This document shows, one piece after another, positions 62,377 to 64,000 of a DNA stretch of 64,000 nucleotides (position 1 is the stretch's first letter; every line of letters starts with the position of its first letter). The notes below the pieces were generated by a model, which worked only from the letters and a program-made list of their open reading frames with translations, was not told the DNA's origin and ran no database searches. A program made the translations under genes and the position numbers. The DNA is from JADJXV01 sp046328995 (lineage in GTDB: Bacteria; Bacteroidota; Ignavibacteria; Kapaibacteriales; UBA961). The stretch lies in the NCBI GenBank assembly GCA_046328995.1, contig JAXLVN010000009.1, positions 14,456-78,455 on the forward strand, written 5' to 3'.

Positions 62377-63834
62377 ATGTCTCGTAAACAACGCCCAAGA
62401 GAGATTGTAGAACTCGAAATTGAGTCGATAGGATTCGAAGGAGTAGCCATAGCCCGCCGCGACAATATCGTTCACTTTGTGAAAAATGCCGTTCCCGGTG
62501 ACGTCATCACCGCCGAAATTACCAAGAAAAAATCCCGTTATGCTGAAGCAAAAATTAAGGAAGTTCTTCATTATTCTTCACGTAGAGAAACTCCCGTATG
62601 CAGCCATTTCGGCGTCTGTGGCGGGTGTTCGTGGCAGAATTTACAAATTACCGAGCAGCGCACGTGGAAACGTCAGCATGTCGCCGACAGCTTCGAGCGT
62701 TTGGGTAAAATTCCCTACGGCGAGCTTACCGAAACGCTTGCCTCGCCGCGCAGCTTTCATTATCGGAATAAAATGGAATTCTCCTTCGGTGCCTCACGCT
62801 GGCTGACGGATGAAGAAATCGGCGTTGAGTCGGATGATCTTTTGCATAAGGATTTTGCGCTCGGACTCCATATTCCCGGACGCTTTGATAAAATTCTCGA
62901 TGTCGATATCTGCCATATCGCGCCCGAAATTGCGGGTCGCCTGCTCAAGGTAACGCGCGAGGCGGCGCTCGAATTCGGCGCGAAAGCATATAATTCCCGC
63001 GAACATCAGGGTTTCCTCCGCAATATCGTTCTCCGCACGGCGAAGGCGTCCGGCGAGATTATGGTGGTGTTTGTGACGAGTACGATTCTTACGCCCGAGG
63101 ATGAGCGTATGACGGCATGGTTTGGCGGAGAATTTATAGCGCAATTCCCTGAAATTTCGACGGTTATTCATGCTGTGAATCACACGACATCGCCTGTTGC
63201 GACCGGCGAGCCAACGATTCTCAAGGGCAGCGGCACCATCACCGAGACGGTCTTAGGTGTGAATTTTCGAATATCTCCGTTTTCATTTTTTCAGACGAAT
63301 TCCTGGCAATTGGAGCCATTTTTGAGTGCGATTATTGCGGCAGCCGAACTCAAACCGAACGACATTCTCTGGGATTTATACTGCGGTACGGGTTCTATTA
63401 CACTGCCATCAGCGCGGCAAGTGGAGCGTGTATTTGGGCTTGAGCTCTCGCAGGGGTCGATCGCGGATGCCAAGGCAAATGCCGAATTCAATGGTATCAC
63501 GAATGTTGAATTTTTCGCCGAAGACCTGCACAAGCCGGCGGCGATTGAGCTGCTCAAGCGGCTGCCTGCGCCGGATGTGATTATTGTCGATCCGCCGAGA
63601 GCGGGGATACATCAGACGCTGCTCGAACACTTGTTAACTGTTGCTCCAAAACGACTTGTGTATGTCAGTTGTAATCCTGCCACGCAGGCGAGGGACTGTG
63701 CGATACTTGCCGAGCGGTATGATGTGACGCACACGCAGCCGGTGGATATGTTCCCGCATACCTATCATGTGGAGTCGATTGCGAGATTGGATTTGCGGGA
63801 GACCGGTGTAGTCAGAGATGCTGTATCTCCGTAG
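62377..63834 (+). CDS. rlmD: 23S rRNA uracil-C5 methyltransferase, RlmD/RumA type
   Basis: A 485-residue SAM-dependent m5U methyltransferase. An N-terminal TRAM domain (about 8-65; VELEIESIGFEGVAIARRD) precedes the iron-sulfur cluster region (Cys75-x5-Cys81-x2-Cys84 in the segment CSHFGVCGGCSW; Cys179 is the likely fourth ligand). The methylase part has LWDLYCGTGSITL and the nucleophile Cys432 in YVSCNPATQARDC. The family comprises RlmD, RlmC and TrmA-like enzymes; the Fe-S motif points to RlmCD. U1939 of 23S rRNA is the presumed target. Confidence 0.9.
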   Translation: MSRKQRPREIVELEIESIGFEGVAIARRDNIVHFVKNAVPGDVITAEITKKKSRYAEAKIKEVLHYSSRRETPVCSHFGVCGGCSWQNLQITEQRTWKRQHVADSFERLGKIPYGELTETLASPRSFHYRNKMEFSFGASRWLTDEEIGVESDDLLHKDFALGLHIPGRFDKILDVDICHIAPEIAGRLLKVTREAALEFGAKAYNSREHQGFLRNIVLRTAKASGEIMVVFVTSTILTPEDERMTAWFGGEFIAQFPEISTVIHAVNHTTSPVATGEPTILKGSGTITETVLGVNFRISPFSFFQTNSWQLEPFLSAIIAAAELKPNDILWDLYCGTGSITLPSARQVERVFGLELSQGSIADAKANAEFNGITNVEFFAEDLHKPAAIELLKRLPAPDVIIVDPPRAGIHQTLLEHLLTVAPKRLVYVSCNPATQARDCAILAERYDVTHTQPVDMFPHTYHVESIARLDLRETGVVRDAVSP

Positions 63835-64000
63835 CCGGCCACCGGTAGTATCACCACGCTAAGACTTTCTTCCAATATTACTTACAAGAATTATATAATC
63901 AATACATTGATGGTATTGCATATAATTGTATGTTTGCAACTGTAAAAGCGATATGCGAATATAGTGTAACTCCCCGACCATGTTCTTTATTGACTGATTA
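63835..64000. other. Window end, no gene seen
   Basis: About 165 bp after rlmD with no feature that can be supported. Confidence 0.5.

Overview
The window is an ordinary Gram-negative bacterial chromosome of the Bacteroidota/Chlorobiota/Ignavibacteriota type; a Kapabacteria-like member would fit. The placement is inferred from: a C-terminal secretion-type sorting domain on a Kelch protein (20618-23287), a FlgD-like C-terminal module (57286-58512), a bacillithiol-pathway deacetylase, KdsA (LPS/Kdo synthesis), lipoproteins and outer-membrane beta-barrels, and several promoters with the Bacteroidota-type -7 box TAnnTTTG. No rRNA, CRISPR array or prophage is seen. Two tRNAs are present: tRNA-Gln(TTG) and initiator tRNA-fMet(CAT).

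0-8 kb: the tail of a DUF58 protein, then a two-gene signalling operon on the minus strand (a PAS/GAF HisKA_2 kinase followed by a 1660-residue REC-nine PAS-kinase-REC hybrid). 8-17 kb: glycogen synthase, a lipoprotein plus outer-membrane barrel pair, an AhpD-like protein, and an operon of FMN-binding protein, FabF and BshB1, then an AraC regulator. 17-25.6 kb: an RsmB-like methyltransferase preceded by an 83-bp tandem repeat, a ROK kinase that has lost its zinc cysteines, a small secreted SUOX-fold-like protein, a large secreted Kelch/glycine-rich protein, a SAM methyltransferase and a polysaccharide flippase. 25.7-33.5 kb: tRNA-Gln, prs, rplY, an MqnA-like protein, an ABC permease, two HAD phosphatases, a 55-residue small gene overlapping tpiA, MscS and an ABM monooxygenase. 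33.5-35 kb: arsR-arsM with twin palindromic operators.

35-48 kb is accessory DNA: AT-rich single genes of unknown function, mostly on the minus strand. Several are separated by related about 100-bp spacers with inverted repeats, a layout that resembles integron-like cassettes. An IS5-type insertion sequence with a -1 frameshift in its transposase sits among them. kdsA and palindromic repeats lie at the edge. 48-53 kb: penicillin-acylase-type hydrolase, SRPBCC protein, X-Pro aminopeptidase and a partner of unknown function.

53.6-57.3 kb is the most interesting block: nrtR, a divergent PRPP-synthetase homologue, a macrodomain protein and a NAMPT homologue. Two near-identical 21-bp operators lie between nrtR and the other three genes. 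The block can be read as nicotinamide salvage with its own PRPP supply, or as a chromosomal relative of the phage NAD+ reconstitution pathway that rebuilds NAD+ from ADP-ribose and nicotinamide. 57.3-64 kb: a PD40/FlgD-type secreted protein, two small orphan genes followed by a long imperfect hairpin, tRNA-fMet, an AMIN/amidase_3 cell-wall amidase and the RlmD-type rRNA methyltransferase.
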